A stretch of 64,000 nucleotides of DNA from Scalesia atractyloides (GCA_947069175.1 CAMTDV010000019.1:72601358-72665357); one strand, 5' to 3'. Shown: positions 44,392 to 57,667, counted from the first letter of the stretch. Notes: generated by a model not told the origin, from the sequence alone. Program-made: numbers and translations.

Positions 44392-46133
44392 TAAGACTAT
44401 GCAGTACGGTGTCGTGGTTGAAGCGTGATCTGACATAGCTTAAACCCGCGCCATAAAACAACGCATCACATATGCATGTGGGCCCCAACAATTTGATGGT
44501 GGTGTGGAGGATCAGGAGAAAACGATTGCAAGTTTGAAAACAGAGAGAACGGATCCTGGTCGAACACGTGGCAGGGGGCGCTAAATTATATGCAAGGTAC
44601 GATTGTCATTGTCCAGTTTCCGCTAAATAAAAGGCGTTTTAATACCGTTTCAAACAAAATTCCAAAAAAATAATATTAGTTGTTACCCCATCTGCAAGCT
44701 TTCGAGATCTATGGCGTGTAACGTGGATTCTATTATACAAAGTACTTTCCGATTGTGTTTTCATAATTGTTTTCCAGCATATCATGTAACAGATATTGTC
44801 GTTTTCGTTCTTTATTGTTGTTTCAATGGAGTTTTTTTTTCAAAGTATTATTTGAGAATGGCGTTTATTTATTAATGTTGTTATTCCTATATTCAATATT
44901 TGACGTTTTCATTATTGATGTTAATTGTCATTTGGGATCTAATATATGTTTATTTATTTATGATCAATGGCGTTTTACACTTGGTTACGTACATCTGATT
45001 AATTGTGGATATTGACGTTAATTTGTAAACATCAGTTGTTACTATATAATGATAAGGTTGGCGCGTAGTTTAGGCGAGATTTTTTAATAATAAATGTTAG
45101 TAATAAAGTTCAGTTACTGTTTGTTCAGCTTTATCTGTTTAATTTGTAACTTTTCCCTTCATTAAGTTTGGCGTTGTATGAATGGCATTTTAGATAAAGA
45201 TGGTGTTTCATCTGGAAGGGACTGATGTGTATGACTCATAGTTTAAGGCGGAAATTTTTATGGCGTCTTACGTATTTAGTTTGACGTTTTGAGTTATGAA
45301 GCCAAAAGACCCATTTACCCTTAATGAAGCTCATGCACCTAATAAAGTTGATGTTATCTACGAAAACGCCACCGCGTAATCTAATCCGTAGATTTTTTTG
45401 TTCCAATGGTTGAGGGGCGTTCTCACCATTTTCACACTTATAGGTGTTTTCTCTAAATCCTGCCCATATATATATATATATATAACGTACAATAATCTTT
45501 AACGTGTGAAGTATACATAAGTAAATTACGTATGTTATAAAACTCAAACCCTAGTCACGCATTAACAAAAAACCATAAGCATGGATGAACGAAAATCTTA
45601 ATCACGCATGGTAATTATAATCACGCATGTGGTCACCAAAAAACAACAAAATCACATATGAGTAAACCTAATCATGCATGTTATATTCATCATTACGCAC
45701 GTTATGATTTACTCGTATACGCTTCACACGTAAGGACTTTTGTATTTTAAAATTTATCAAAATTCAACTATACATTGTTTCAAAAGGAAATACATCTTGA
45801 AGGTAGCATAACTAAACATCGAAATACATAAATAAAATGTGGGTGAGTTTCTAATTCAACCCTAAGTAGTTTTCTTGTGGCATCGTCATACATTTCCTGC
45901 AACATGTAATAAGTATCCGTCAACACAAATAATATCGATGAACATACTAGTTTTGTCTACATAGCGTATAAAATATTGGTTCGCAAATCCACATTATAAA
46001 GTATACTAATCATGTTTCATATTAGCATGTGTAACTAAACATCAATCCAAAGTTTCCACTAGCGTAATCTTATCACCGAAGTGAAGAAGACCGTAAGCGT
46101 AATCTTGTCACCGAAGTAAACAAGACCATAAGT
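44392..46133. other. Repeat-derived intergenic DNA
   Basis: No gene recognised. AATCACGCATG-like motifs recur at 45.55-45.72 kb. From about 45.88 kb the sequence resembles the LTR-flank sequence at 49.86-50.05 kb (CATGTTAAAAATATGG/GAGCACACAAG type), so it is probably a diverged LTR. Confidence 0.4.
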
Positions 46134-46792
46134 GTCACACCCCAACCGATGGCGGAATCATCAGAGTGAGACGAAATAGATTGCTCATCACACATAACAC
46201 TATTTGTAACATTAATTAATTCAAAACCGATTTCATTGCATATCAAAAATTGTCAAGTACATTACAAGGAAACTCAAATTACAACAACTTAAGAGACATG
46301 TACAATAAGTGATGGGTGCAAAATGTAACATATAAATTACATCAAATGAGGCATAAAACTAACCCTTTTTAATACTAATGTTGGAAAAAGCATGTTTCTT
46401 TGTTCCTTTTGTATTTTCAGGATAAAATGAGCTTAAAAGAACAAAAGAAGCAAATAAGCAGCCAAAACCAACATAAATACACAAAGAAGAAATAATGTGC
46501 CATGCCCGACCCCTCAGCAACACCTCTAAGACAAAACAAGAGACAGAAGCTGACCACGGGGCCGTGCCTAGCCAGGCATGGGCGTGGTCAGCCATTGCAT
46601 TTGTAGACAAAACCTGTAGAAGCCTCTACGCCCACCATGGGGCCGTGCCCAGACTAACATAGGGCGTGGTCAAATCTAAGATTTTCAGAATCTTGATAGT
46701 ACACCAGGAGACACGGGGTCGTGTGGGGCCCTCTGCTGACAACTGCAATTAATGAAGGAAGAGAAGATGATGGACACGGGGCCGTGGCCGGG
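46134..46792 (-). repeat. LTR fragment with CACGG-GG-CCGTG palindromes
   Basis: Begins TGTCACACCCCAACCGATGG like the other LTRs but then diverges. Its right part has CCACGGGGCCGTG-type palindromes at about 46556, 46638, 46713 and 46775, interleaved with GGGCGTGGTCA. Truncated by the next LTR at 46793. Confidence 0.65.
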
Positions 46793-49572
46793 TGACGTAC
46801 CCCAACCGATGGCGGAAACATCGGGGTAGTGGCACTAGGCGAACCAGATTGTCTCATGAGAAATTCCATAACACTATTTAAGCGACAATATTTAAACGTC
46901 AAAATCCCATACTTTCAACATATATTCCTTAAACAAGTTACAAAATACAAGTGATCTCATAAAACAAATCAAGTTCGGTATCCCCTAGATTTCTATTACA
47001 ATGCGTTTCTAGAATACCAAATCCTAATCCGTTTGCAAGTAGACAAATCCTCAACCTGCCACATATGTTAAAATAAAACGTCAATACAATTAAGTAAGGG
47101 TGATCATACAGGTTTTGCGTACATAATAGATATAAAAGCGTTTAGCATACACCGCATGACATACGTAATAGATGTGAATGAAGTAACTACTGATTCAAGC
47201 AAACCAACAAACCGCGATTGATCGAGGCATACGAACAAGTGTCCACATGCTAAAAGAGAAAATAAATGAGAAGTGTAAAATGCGAGCCTTAACAACCCCG
47301 GGCCTCCGGGTGGCGGGTCAACCTCTAGTATACTATCATGTTAAGGGTGGCGTACAAGCAATCAAGTAACACATACAATTCAGCAGATTTCACGTATAGT
47401 CATGTATAAGCGGGATGCCGAATAAGCGTTTGATTTGTGTGATGTGATTTTGATATAGGAACACATGTGACACCCAAAAGTGCTTTTAAGCGTAAAAGAG
47501 GTTCAAGTATACTCACTGTTGGTACGCTTAAAGAGAGGTTCGAGATCTGAGAGGAGTTGAGGAGAGCGCCGGATCAGCCTGTAAGCTAACAAAAGTGCAT
47601 CAGTCTTTCGAAATGCTGAAACGGTTAACGGGTGAAAGAACAGTAGACAAGTTCGGATGAACTTGTACTCTGAGGTACAAGTTCGGGCGAACTTGTCTGA
47701 TTTCCTGAGAAATAAGACAAGTTCGGGCGAACTTGCCCTGTTGTTGAGGGAGGATACAAGTTCGGGCGAACTTGTCTGGTTTCCTTGGAAATCAGTACAA
47801 GTTCGGGCGAACTTGTGTAATTTAGTGAAGATTTAATCAAGTTCGGGCAAACTTGGTCACCAATCTGGTGACAAGTTCGAGCGAACTTGATGCTTTCCGA
47901 GCGAACTTGACTGTTTTGGCATCCAAATCGTGCGTTTTCACGTTGTTTGCTAAGGAAATCGAGTGTCCATCCCTCCAACCTTAAGCCACTGAGTAAAACT
48001 TAGGCTGGAGAGGTCTTTTGGAGCGAGTTTAGCCATTTTACAGAAACTCAGGCCAATAAGCGTGTGTTTTGTGTGATGTGTTTTGATATAGGAACATATG
48101 TGACACCCAAAAGTGCGTTTAAGCGTAAAAGGGGTTCAAGTATACACACTGTTGGTGCGTTTAAAGAGAGGTTCGGGATTCGAGATGAGTTGAGGAGAGC
48201 GCCTTCCGAAATGCTGAAACGGTTAATGGGTGAAAGAATAGTAGACAAGTTCGGGCGAACTTGTCTGATTTCCTGAGAAATAAGACAAGTTCGGGCGAAC
48301 TTGCCCTGTTGTTGAGGGAGGATACAAGTTCGGGCGAACTTGTGTAATTTGGTGAAGATTTGATCAAGTTCAGGCGAACTTGGTCACCAATCTGGTGACA
48401 AGTTCGAGCGAACTTGATGCTTTCCGAGCGAACTTGACTATTTTGGCATCCAAATCGTGCGTTTTTGCGTCATTTGCTGAGGAAATCGAGTGTCCATCCC
48501 TCCAACCTTAAGCCACTGAGTAAAACTTAGGCTGGAGAGGTCTTTTGGAGCGAGTTTAGCCATTTTACAGAAACTTGGGCTGATCCGGGCGAACTTGAGA
48601 GTTCGTACGGGTTAGTCCAGCTTGTGTAAAGTGACGATTTCATCTTTGTGCTTCCGGATCTGAGATCTTGCTTGACAACGCCTCGTTCCACTTCAAAGTG
48701 AACGAAACATACGTCATTTAGTCCAAATATTGTGTGAAAATCGATGTTTGAAAGGTTTTACTTAGATCTAAACATAGAACTAAGTGAAAAACATAAGTTT
48801 TGTATAAAAAGATAAAGATTTTCGTAAACATAAGAGATTTCATGAAAACGAAGGCAAAGCCTTGTGCAAAATCATTGTAAAGCGTTGTAGAACGTCGTTG
48901 TAGCTTGAAAACGGGTTGAATCTTACTTAGAAAACAAAGGGTTTCGGTTGTGGGGAGCTCCGGGCGAACTTGCAACAAGTTCAAATGAGAAGAGGAGCTG
49001 GGTATTTATAGGTGAGGTGAGAATGGAGTGGGCAGACATCAAGTTCAGGCGAACATGTATCAAGTTCGGGCGGACTTGTGGTTTGTGAAGAGTTATATGG
49101 CTCAGACAAGTTCGGGCGAACTTGTGATGCACAAGTTCGGCCGAACTTGACCTAGTGGCCAAATTTTGTTCGTTAATTCGGCGTTAAGAGTTCGTTTGGC
49201 GATTCTGTTCGTTTTAGATAGTTATATTAAGCGTTATAATTGATACAATAGTGCGCTTTAGCGATTCGTGCGTGTGAGAGTGTTGCGGTAGCATTGTAAG
49301 CATAACATAAACAAATATAACACACATAAAACATAATTCCACATAATTAACTGCGTTTTGTGATGCGATGGCACAAGTGGTTATTGTACAACAACACACT
49401 CGGCTATTAAAGTAACATAGTTACTTGTGATTGCCATTTGAATTAGCGATTAATAAGCGATTAAATGCTATATAGATGTGATAAAATATATAATTAGCAA
49501 ACATAACTTTTCCATAATCGAATCTCGGATTTACAGTGCAAGATACAAACGGAATAAACGGAAAAAGTTACA
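46793..49572 (-). mobile_element. Gypsy-type LTR (probably solo) with palindrome arrays
   Basis: From TGACGTACCCCAACCG (altered TGTCACACCCC) to AAAAAGTTACA. Sense strand is minus, with TATAAATA at 49001-49010. It contains a 634-bp internal tandem duplication (47421-48054 and 48055-about 48577). Seven CAAGTTCGGGCGAACTTG-type palindromes lie in 47648-47889, more in 48243-48410, and a further set upstream of the TATA box (about 49040-49150). No matching 5-bp duplication is seen, and the right flank is the same as that of the LTR at 61042. Confidence 0.8.
47648..47889. repeat. Array of 18-bp dyad palindromes
   Basis: Copies start at 47648, 47678, 47718, 47757, 47798, 47838 and 47872, so most steps are 39-41 bp. 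Consensus is CAAGTTCG-GG-CGAACTTG: two 8-bp complementary arms with a 2-bp centre. A half-site follows at about 47897. Confidence 0.9.
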
Positions 49573-51445
49573 AATGGTATTAAAAGCTCTTGTGTCCTTG
49601 GACGATCTCGGTATCTTACCAACACTATACTACGCTCACGATGGGTGCACTTGCCCAAGTGTGTGTTTAGTGTTTGTTAAATATCGTGTTTTATAAATGT
49701 AAAACTTGACTAACGCGTAAAATAGCCTCAAATATTAATAAATTCATAACACGCCTTACGCACACCAATAAGTTCAATAAAACAAAATATTCAATTGTAG
49801 TATTTCTTGTGCGTTTCTATGTCGTCCCTACTAGATTCGTCATAAACATCATCATCAACCTATAACATGTTAAAAATATGGTTCAACGCAAAGCATTGGC
49901 GAGCACACAAGTTTTAAAGTACATAGCATAAGTATAAAAAGAAATTACTCGAATCCACATGGCAATTGTATACAAGGTTAACTAGCATGCAATACTAAAT
50001 GTCAAACCCAAGTGTCTACAAGAATTATAAGTGTCCCTTGCCACAAAAGTAACGAGACTAATTATGAATAAAGCTTAACAATACCCCAACGGGCGGCGTG
50101 CTACTCCTCTAGCATTATATATATTAAGTTAGGCTAGCTAAGTTAATGACAAAAGCATGTATGTATCTAGCATGAACCTAAGCATAACAATAAGCATGTA
50201 TAACGGATTGAGTGTATAAAGTATGTTGTGTGTATTTGTGTCTTTTGTAAGTTAACATGTTACAACCCAAAATGTGTAAACGTTGAAAATGGGTCAAGTT
50301 CAGGTTTTGCAAGCTTCCACTTGGAAATTCTGTGAAAAGTTGTTGGTTTGGAGATGGAACACTGAGTCCTTCTACACGAGGAAACATAGGTGTGTGAGTA
50401 GTTTGGATGATAACGGTGGATTTTGATTTGAAATTTAAAGCATAACAAAAGTAGGTATACGAGAAAATACTCATCTAGACTTAATACTCGTTCTTGACAC
50501 TATAGAACCCATAGGGGTTAGAATGATTTCATGGGTTAAATACCCATTAGAATCGTAACGATAATTTAAGTACTTTAGATGACGTAACCTAGCACCATGA
50601 CGAATAATCACTTGATTATCATTGAGGGTTCGGTTATTATATTTTTATATGTTCTATTCGTTCTATATAGCTTATTGTATAAGTTTAGTCCAACATGTAT
50701 TACAAGGATCTCATATAAGTCGTGCAAGGAGGATAACCTTCCATTTAAGACCTCTTTTGTATATTCACTAATGCACATGTTGTCATGAAGACAACAAGGA
50801 TGTTCATGAATGAAAATGGAAATGAACAACTTCTTACTATACTAAGTGACCAAGTAAGCATCAGCCCGAGTTTCCACTTTCGACGTGGAAAAATCAACTA
50901 AGTGTCGGCGGTTAAACGGGGCTATGTTATCTTTAGGTCTAGTAAACCACTTAAGATAGCAAGGTGAAATCATCAAGTGAGGTGATGGATTGATGTAGGA
51001 TAGCACAAGCTTCCAAATAACCACACACTTCCATCACAAGTCTTGTTTCAAGAACAAGCTTGGTGGATACAACACTTGTGGGTTAAAACCCTTTACAAAA
51101 CAGAAAGTTTGGAGTGAATAAACACCTCCTAATTCGTATGAAACAACCTTAGCTAGCTCCCTAATCATGAGCTCAATTAGAGGCACAAGTAGCATAAGTT
51201 TGTTTAGTTAAAGTAAGTTTAACTAATGTTTATAAGTCCATCTTCCAAAACAGAAAGTTTAGCCTTAAAAATGGTATTGTTCCACCTTGGTTTTCCATGG
51301 AAAACCTATGGTAACATCCCTACAGGCTTTAGAAACTTTGTTGAGGAAGACGTGGAGAAATCATGAAAATAATAAAGTTACAAAAAGATAAAAATAAGCA
51401 GAAAGTTCATGGCACTTTGGACCTCAAAAATGGTGAGGTTTCACC
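49573..51445. repeat. LTR-flank sequence X, copy 1
   Basis: The first 808 bp (to about 50380) match 63197-64000 closely, including CTTGGACGATCTCGGTATCTT and ACGGGCGGCGTGCTACTCC. The layout of motifs looks like another LTR family. No coding capacity; ends at a TTAG junction with a partial LTR. Confidence 0.7.
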
Positions 51446-52467
51446 TTAGTCCAGCTTGTGTAAAGTGACGATTTCGTCCTTGTGCTTCCGGATATGAGAT
51501 CATGCTTGACAACGCCTCGTTCCACTTCAAAGTGAACGAAACATACGTCATTTAGTCCGAATATTATGTGAAAATCGATGTTTGAAAGGTTTTACTTAAA
51601 TCTAAACATAGTACTAAGTGAAAAACAGAAGTTTTGTATAAAAAGATGAAGATTTTCGTAAACAGAAGAGATTTGATGAAAACAAAGGCAAAGCCTTGTG
51701 CAAAATCATTGTAAAGCGTTGTAGAACGTCGTTGTAGCTTGAAACGGGTTGAATCTTACTTAGAAAACAAAGGGTTTCGGTTGTGGGAAGCTCCAGGCGA
51801 ACTTGCAACAAGTTCAAATGAGAAGAGGAGCTAGGTATTTATAGGTGAGGTGAGAATGGAGTGGGCAGACATCAAGTTCGGGCGAACTTGTATCAAGTTC
51901 GGGCGAACTTGTTACAAGTTCGAGCGAACTTGCTTGTTTTCCCTGGTTTTAAGACAAGTTCGGGCGGACTTGTGGTTTGTGAAGAGTTAGATGGCTCAGA
52001 CAAGTTCGGGCGAACTTGTGATGCACAAGTCGGCCAAACTTGACCTAGTGGCCAAGTTTTGTTCGTTAATTCCGTGTTAAGAGTTCGTTTGGCGATTCGG
52101 TTCGTATTAGATAGTTATATTAAGCGTTATAATTGATACAATAGTGCGATTTAGCGATTCGTGCATGTGAGAGTGTTGCGATAGCGATTGTAACCATAAC
52201 ATAAACAAATATAACACACATAAAACATAATTCTACATAATTAACTGCGTTTTGCGATGCGATGGCACAAGTGGTTATTGTACAACAACACACTCGGCTA
52301 TTAAAGTAACATAGTTACTTGTGATTGTGATTTGAATTAGCGATTAATAAGCGATTAAATGCTATATAGATGTGATAAAATATATAATTAGCAAACATAA
52401 CTTTTCCATAATCGAATCTCAGATTTACATTGCAAGATACAAACGGAATAACCGGAAAAAGTTAACA
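51446..52467 (-). repeat. Truncated 3' LTR of the gypsy element
   Basis: Matches the right half of the LTRs at 46793 and 61042 starting at TTAGTCCAGCTTGTGTAAAG and ending GTTAACA. The TATAAATA is at 51834-51843. The outer half is missing, replaced by sequence X at a TTAG microhomology. Confidence 0.8.
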
Positions 52468-52523
52468 ACGAAATTTACGAGTTGTTAAAGTCTCCCCTAC
52501 TTTAGGAAATTTCGTCCCGAAAT

Positions 52524-53900
52524 TTAAGTAGTGGCCGTAACAAAGAGATGTGGATACTTAGCCTTCATATCACTTTCTAATTCCCAAGTGAACTCGGCGC
52601 CGCGTTTGCCTTCACATCGGAATTTTACAACAGGAATGCGAGAGCGTCATAGTTTCTTGGTCTCTCGGTCCATAATTTCGACTGGCTTTTCCACGAAATG
52701 GAGAGTCTTGTTGATTTGCAAATCCTCTAGAGGTACATGGAGATTCTCTTTGGCTAGGCATTTATTGAGGTTTGAGACGTGGAAAGTCGGATGAACGTTG
52801 TTGAATTCCTCCGGTAATTCGAGTCGGTAGGCCACTTTTCTAATTCTTTCCAGAATCTTAAAGGGACCTACGTATTGTGGCGCTAGCTTTCCTTTCTTTC
52901 CGAAGCGGATCACTCCCTTCCAAGGTGCAACCTTTAGGAGAATGTGATCTCCCACTTCGAACTGTAGGGGCTTGCGGCGTTTATCGACATAAGTCTTTTG
53001 ACGACTCTGAGCTTTCAAGAGATTGTCTCTGATCGGAGGATCTTGTCTGTCGTTTCTTGAATTAGCTCGGGACTGGTGATTTGTGCTTCTCCGATCTCGT
53101 GCCATGCAATAGGCGATCGACATTTTCTTCCATACAGTGCCTCAAAAGGAGCCATTTAAATGCTGGTATGATAACTATTATTGTACGAGAATTCAACTAA
53201 AGGTAAATGTGTATCCCAATTACCACCAAAATCTATGATGCAAGCACGAAGCATGTCTTTGAGGGTGCGGATCGTGAGCTCAGTCTGACCGTCGGTCTGA
53301 GGGTGAAAAGCGGTACTGAGATTAAGCGTAGTACCGAGAGCGGATTGAAAAGTCTCCCAGAGATGTGAGGTAAAGCGATCGTCGCGGTCAGAGATGATGT
53401 CATAAGGCGTCCCGTGTCGACAAATGACTTCGTCGGTATAGATTCGTGCTAATTGTTCTACCTTAAAGTCTTCTCGTATAGCAATAAAGTGTGCGGATTT
53501 AGTAAGACGATCAACGATAACCCAAATGCTATGGTGACCAGAGTAGGTGCGAGGGAGCTTCGTAACGAAGTCCATGGCTATGCTCTCCCATTTCCACATC
53601 GGGATTTCGGGTTGTTCGAGTAAGCAGAGGGCCTTTGATGTTCGGATTTAACTTTCAAACAAGTTAAGCACTTTGAGACGTATAAGGCGATATCCTTTTT
53701 CATGCCCGGCCACCAATACTTAGGATGAAGGTTCTGGTACATTTTGTCGGCTCCGGGGTGAATAGAATATCGAGATTTATGAGCTTCGGTCATTAGCAAA
53801 TCACGAAGGTTGTCACCACTAGGAATCCAAATACGATCGAGATAGTAATAAATACCATTAGGTTTAACGACGAGCTGAGTTTCGGCACCACATTTCATTT
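52524..53900 (-). pseudogene. Gypsy integrase region
   Basis: The HHCC zinc-binding segment reads HPGADKMYQNLHPKYWWPGM followed by CLTCLKVKSEHQ. The catalytic core has the FVTKLPRT start, VIVDRLTKSAHF, IISDRDDRFTS and LSTAFHPQTDGQTE. The C-terminal part has VGPFKILERIRKVAYRLELP and FHVSNLNKCL, ending in a GAEFTWE tail at 52524. Frameshifts near 53580 and 53150 and a stop near 52650 break the frame. Confidence 0.85.
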
Positions 53901-55250
53901 CTTCTTGTAGGGTATTCTCGTTAAAACAGGCAAATTGGGCGGAGCAGATACGAATTTTGAGATCATCAAAGCTTGAGAGTCACGAACACTATACACATAG
54001 CTTCGTCGACTGAGAGCATCGGCTACGACGTTTGCTTTGCCAGGGTGGTAGCGTATCTCACAATCGTAGTCGTTGAGAAGTTCAACCCATCGGCGTTGGC
54101 GCATGTTCAGTTCTTTCTGATTGAAGATATGTTGTAAGCTCTTATGGTCGGTGAAGACCGTACACTTAGTACCGTAAAGGTAGTGTCGCCATATCTTTAA
54201 TGCAAAAACAACTGCACCTAGTTCGAGATCGTGGGTTGTGTAGTTCTTCTCGTGGGTCTTGAGTTATTGAGATGCATACGCGATAACTTTGTCTCGTTGC
54301 ATAAGAACACAACCAAGACCTAAGTTAGAGGCATCGTAATAAACAACGAAATTGTTGTTTCCGTCGGATAGAGCGAGTACGGGAGCGTTACATAGCATAC
54401 ACTTGAGAGTTTGGAAGGCTTCCTCTTGTTTGGAATCCCAAACGAAGGGCTTGTCCTTATGAGTTAAAGCGGTAAGCAGAACGGCGATTTTAGAAAAGTC
54501 GGTGATGAATCGGCGGTAATAACCCGCCAATCCAAGAAAAGAACGGATTTCAGATGCATTCTTTGGCGTAATCCAACTCTTAACAGCTTCAATCTTTGTA
54601 GGGTCGACGTGAATTCCTTGACTATTAACGATATGGCCGAGAAATTGGACTTCTTCGAGCCAGAATTCACATTTTGAGAACTTATCGTAAAGGCGATTGC
54701 CCTGGAGAAGTTCGAGGACTAAACGAAGATGGCGCGCGTGTTCATCTCTCGACTTCGAGTAAATAAGGATGTCATCGATAAACAAAATGACGAAACGATC
54801 CAAGAAAGCTTTACACACACGGTTCATCAAATCCATGAAGACCGGGGGTGCATTAGTAAGACCAAAAGGCATGACCACGAATTCGAAATGGCCATAACGG
54901 GTACGAAAGGCGGTTTTCGGAATATCTTCTTCCATACACGTAGCTGATGATAACCGGAACGTAAATCGATCTTAGAAAAACAAGTAGCACCTTGAAGTTG
55001 ATCGAATAAATCGTCGATTCGAGGAAGAGGATAGCGGTTCTTTATCGTGAGTTTGTTAAGTTCATGATAATCAATGCACATTCGGAATATCCCATCTTTC
55101 TTTTTCACAAAAAGAATGGGTCCGCCCCAAGGTGAAGTGCTCGGGCGTATGAAACCTTTATCAAGAAGCTCTTGAAGTTGGCTAGATAGCTCGCGCATTT
55201 CTGATGGTGCAAGGCGATAAGGAGCTTTAGCAACGGGTGTAGCACCGAGG
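53901..55250 (-). pseudogene. Gypsy reverse transcriptase and RNase H region
   Basis: RT begins with LLDKGFIRPSTSPWG and PILFVKKKDG, then RMCIDYHELNKLTIKNRYPLP, IDLRSGYHQL, a frameshift, and FVVMPFGLTNAP with the catalytic FIDDILIYS. RNase H includes VVYYDASNLGLGCVLMQ and, after a stop near 54264, ELLNDYDCEIRYHPGKANV and VADALSR. At least one frameshift (about 54930) and one stop are present, so no active enzyme is made. Confidence 0.85.
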
Positions 55251-55445
55251 ATTAAATCGATATGGAATTCAACATCACAAGTAGGGGTAAACCGGGTAAA
55301 TCCTCGGGAAAGACCTTAGGAAATTCACAAACAACGGGAACGTCTTTAAAGGTTTTCTTTTCTTTCTCAGGGTTCACGATGTGGACTAAAAAGGCAACGC
55401 ATTGCTTGCGCAAATGCTTGCTCGCTTGGGTAGATGACATAAGCA

Positions 55446-56311
55446 TCAACTTCTTGGGGGAGTTTCACCGTAAACATGGAGTTGATCACCGTTAGGGAGA
55501 GGAAAGCGAATCATTTTATCAAAACAAACAACTTCAACATGATTTTCACGAAGAAAATCCATGCCTACTATGATATCGAAGCTACCTAATTGCATAGGTA
55601 TGAGCTTGATCGAGAAGATGTGGTCGTTGAGATCGAGAGTACAACCACGTAGGATGGAGTTAACGGTAACGGTTCTTCCGGTTGCGACTTCAACATCGAA
55701 AGTCTTTGGGAGTTTAGCGCGTTTATATTTTAAAACCTTTTCGAATTCTAACGATACAAAACAATTATTGGCACCAGTATCAAATAAACATGAAGCATAA
55801 ATACCATTAACAAGGAACGTACTATTGACAACATTGTTGTCATTCTGAGCCTGGCGATGATTAAGATTGAAGGCTCTTTCACGTGCAGCTTGTGGTTGCT
55901 GCTGCTGAGGTTGTGGTGGATGTGGCTGCTGCTGCTGTTCTTGCTTCATGGCCTTGTTTGGGCAGACATTACTGAAATGATTCGGATCACCGCATGTGTA
56001 ACAAGCACATGCCCTTGGGGTTGGTGCTTGCTGCTGGAGCTGCTGCTGGTTGGCCTGAGGAGGAGCTGGTAGAGCTGGTGCTGCTGGAGCTTGCAGGGCT
56101 GGCTGACGAGGACCACTACGGCAGCTGACAGTAAAGTGGTCATAGATGTTGCAGTTGGTACAGAAACGACAATTTCCTCCAACCGCATGGTGATAGGTGC
56201 ACTTCGAGCACAGAGGGTGAGGACCAGTATACGCACACTTTGCTGGAGGTGCGTTTGGTGCGGCCGACTGAAGTGGCTAAGGTCGGTGGAACAGTAAGTA
56301 CACAGCACTTG
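55446..56311 (-). pseudogene. Gypsy gag C-terminus (zinc knuckles) and protease
   Basis: Downstream of the nested LTR the gag frame carries three cysteine clusters: CSKCTYHH, CTNCNIYDHFTVSC and CYTCGDPNHFSNVC. The last two are C-x2-C-x4-H-x4-C knuckles. A Gln/Pro-rich linker leads to the protease with NGIYASCLFDTGANNCFVS, where DTGA is the catalytic motif. The frame is largely open here. Confidence 0.85.
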
Positions 56312-57335
56312 TGTCACACCTCGACCCGCAGCGGAATAAGAGTCGGGGCATAATTGGGTTATCACCAAAGCTCATGATGTTTACTAAAATGTTTCATATT
56401 TATTAAATTCAAATTACAACTTAAATAGTCAAATCAAATCCATACAATTACAAGGAAAATGAAACTAAGTAATACAATCCAAAGCTTAAACTGATTTATT
56501 CTTCTAAGCCTTCCTATGTGTTTCTTGCCTCAACTGGATCACCTGTATCATGTGTAAAACGGGGGATATTTTGGGTCAACAAAAGTTGGCGAGTGAACCT
56601 TGAGAAAACATTGTTATTAATTTCTTGTTGTATTTAATATTGAAAATTTGTGCAATAATCACATGTGAGCAAACATATATTTATAGCATAAACGCAAACC
56701 ACATTGGATGAGTAAATGACATGAATGATAATGTATTTGAGATCAAGGCTCAATCAAACGAGCCGATCGAATGACATGAATGATGATGTATGTGAGATCA
56801 AGGCTCAATCAAACGGAGCCGATCGAATGAGGCACCTGATACTCTACCCGTATCCCACGGGGAGTTGATGGGCCTAATGAAATGCATGTACTGAAAATGA
56901 TAACTTCAAACTAAACATAATTCACACAACAATTGATACATAATTGATACACATTTGATCACGGATATGATGGATGCATAAGTGTTTAAATATAATAAGG
57001 AACTAAACGACACATGATACACCCCAAAATGTGATTAAAACGGGGAATTGGTAGAGATTCACTCACATTGGGTGCGTTCTTTGATGACGTTGGATGCGCA
57101 CGAGTTTTGGGATTTGATCGACGAGGAAAACTAACCTAAAATAATAACGAAATGGTTCGGTAAATAAATGGATTTTTAGATTTATTTTTGTGAGTTTAAG
57201 GACATTTTCTAACTTTAAAAATATTATTTTTAAGTATTTTTAATTGATTTTTAAATTAAATAAATAAATAAAAAGAAATAAAAAATTTTGACTTTTTGAC
57301 CGTTGACCGTTGACCGGTCGGACTGTGGTTAATTG

Positions 57336-57413
57336 TGCGCTGAGTGAGGTTCGAACCGGGACCTCTCGTACGCGTGCACGCAGCTCTACCAACTGAGCTA
57401 CGTGTCTAACCCG
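57336..57413 (-). other. tRNA-like module c of E3
   Basis: Minus strand: GGGTTAGACACGTAGCTCAG, D-stem AGCTC/GAGCT around AGTTGGTA, B box GGTTCGAACC. Confidence 0.65.
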
Positions 57414-57500
57414 AAATATTCTCTGTTTTAATTATATTTATACACTAATTAAGTTTAAGTTTATTTGGTTTTTGTTAAAAAGGATTTACCGAACCGGTTG

Positions 57501-57576
57501 CAGGGACCCGGAGTCGAACTCGGGTCCTTCGGTTCGTATGCGTGCAGCCCAACCAGTTGGGCTGTGTGTCTAATCT
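57501..57576 (-). other. tRNA-like module b of E3
   Basis: Minus strand: GACACACAGCCCAACTGGTT, D-stem AGCCC/GGGCT. The T-arm region GACCCGAGTTCGACTCCGGGTC can pair as a stem, and its loop side contains the B-box core GTTCGA. Confidence 0.65.
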
Positions 57577-57667
57577 GATTAATTCACGGATTATATTACT
57601 CTTATAAACATACTGTGACATGTTCTGATTCAGTTCTAAAAATATTGGTTTTATTTATGAAAGTCGG

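Noticed and set aside
47648..47910. CRISPR-like look of short repeats with spacers
   Set aside because: Plant LTR context, palindromes of 18 bp, spacers shared between copies and no cas genes. These are LTR motifs.
54729..55495. Plus-strand open frames across the gypsy polyprotein
   Set aside because: Antisense shadows of the minus-strand RT, protease and integrase coding sequence.
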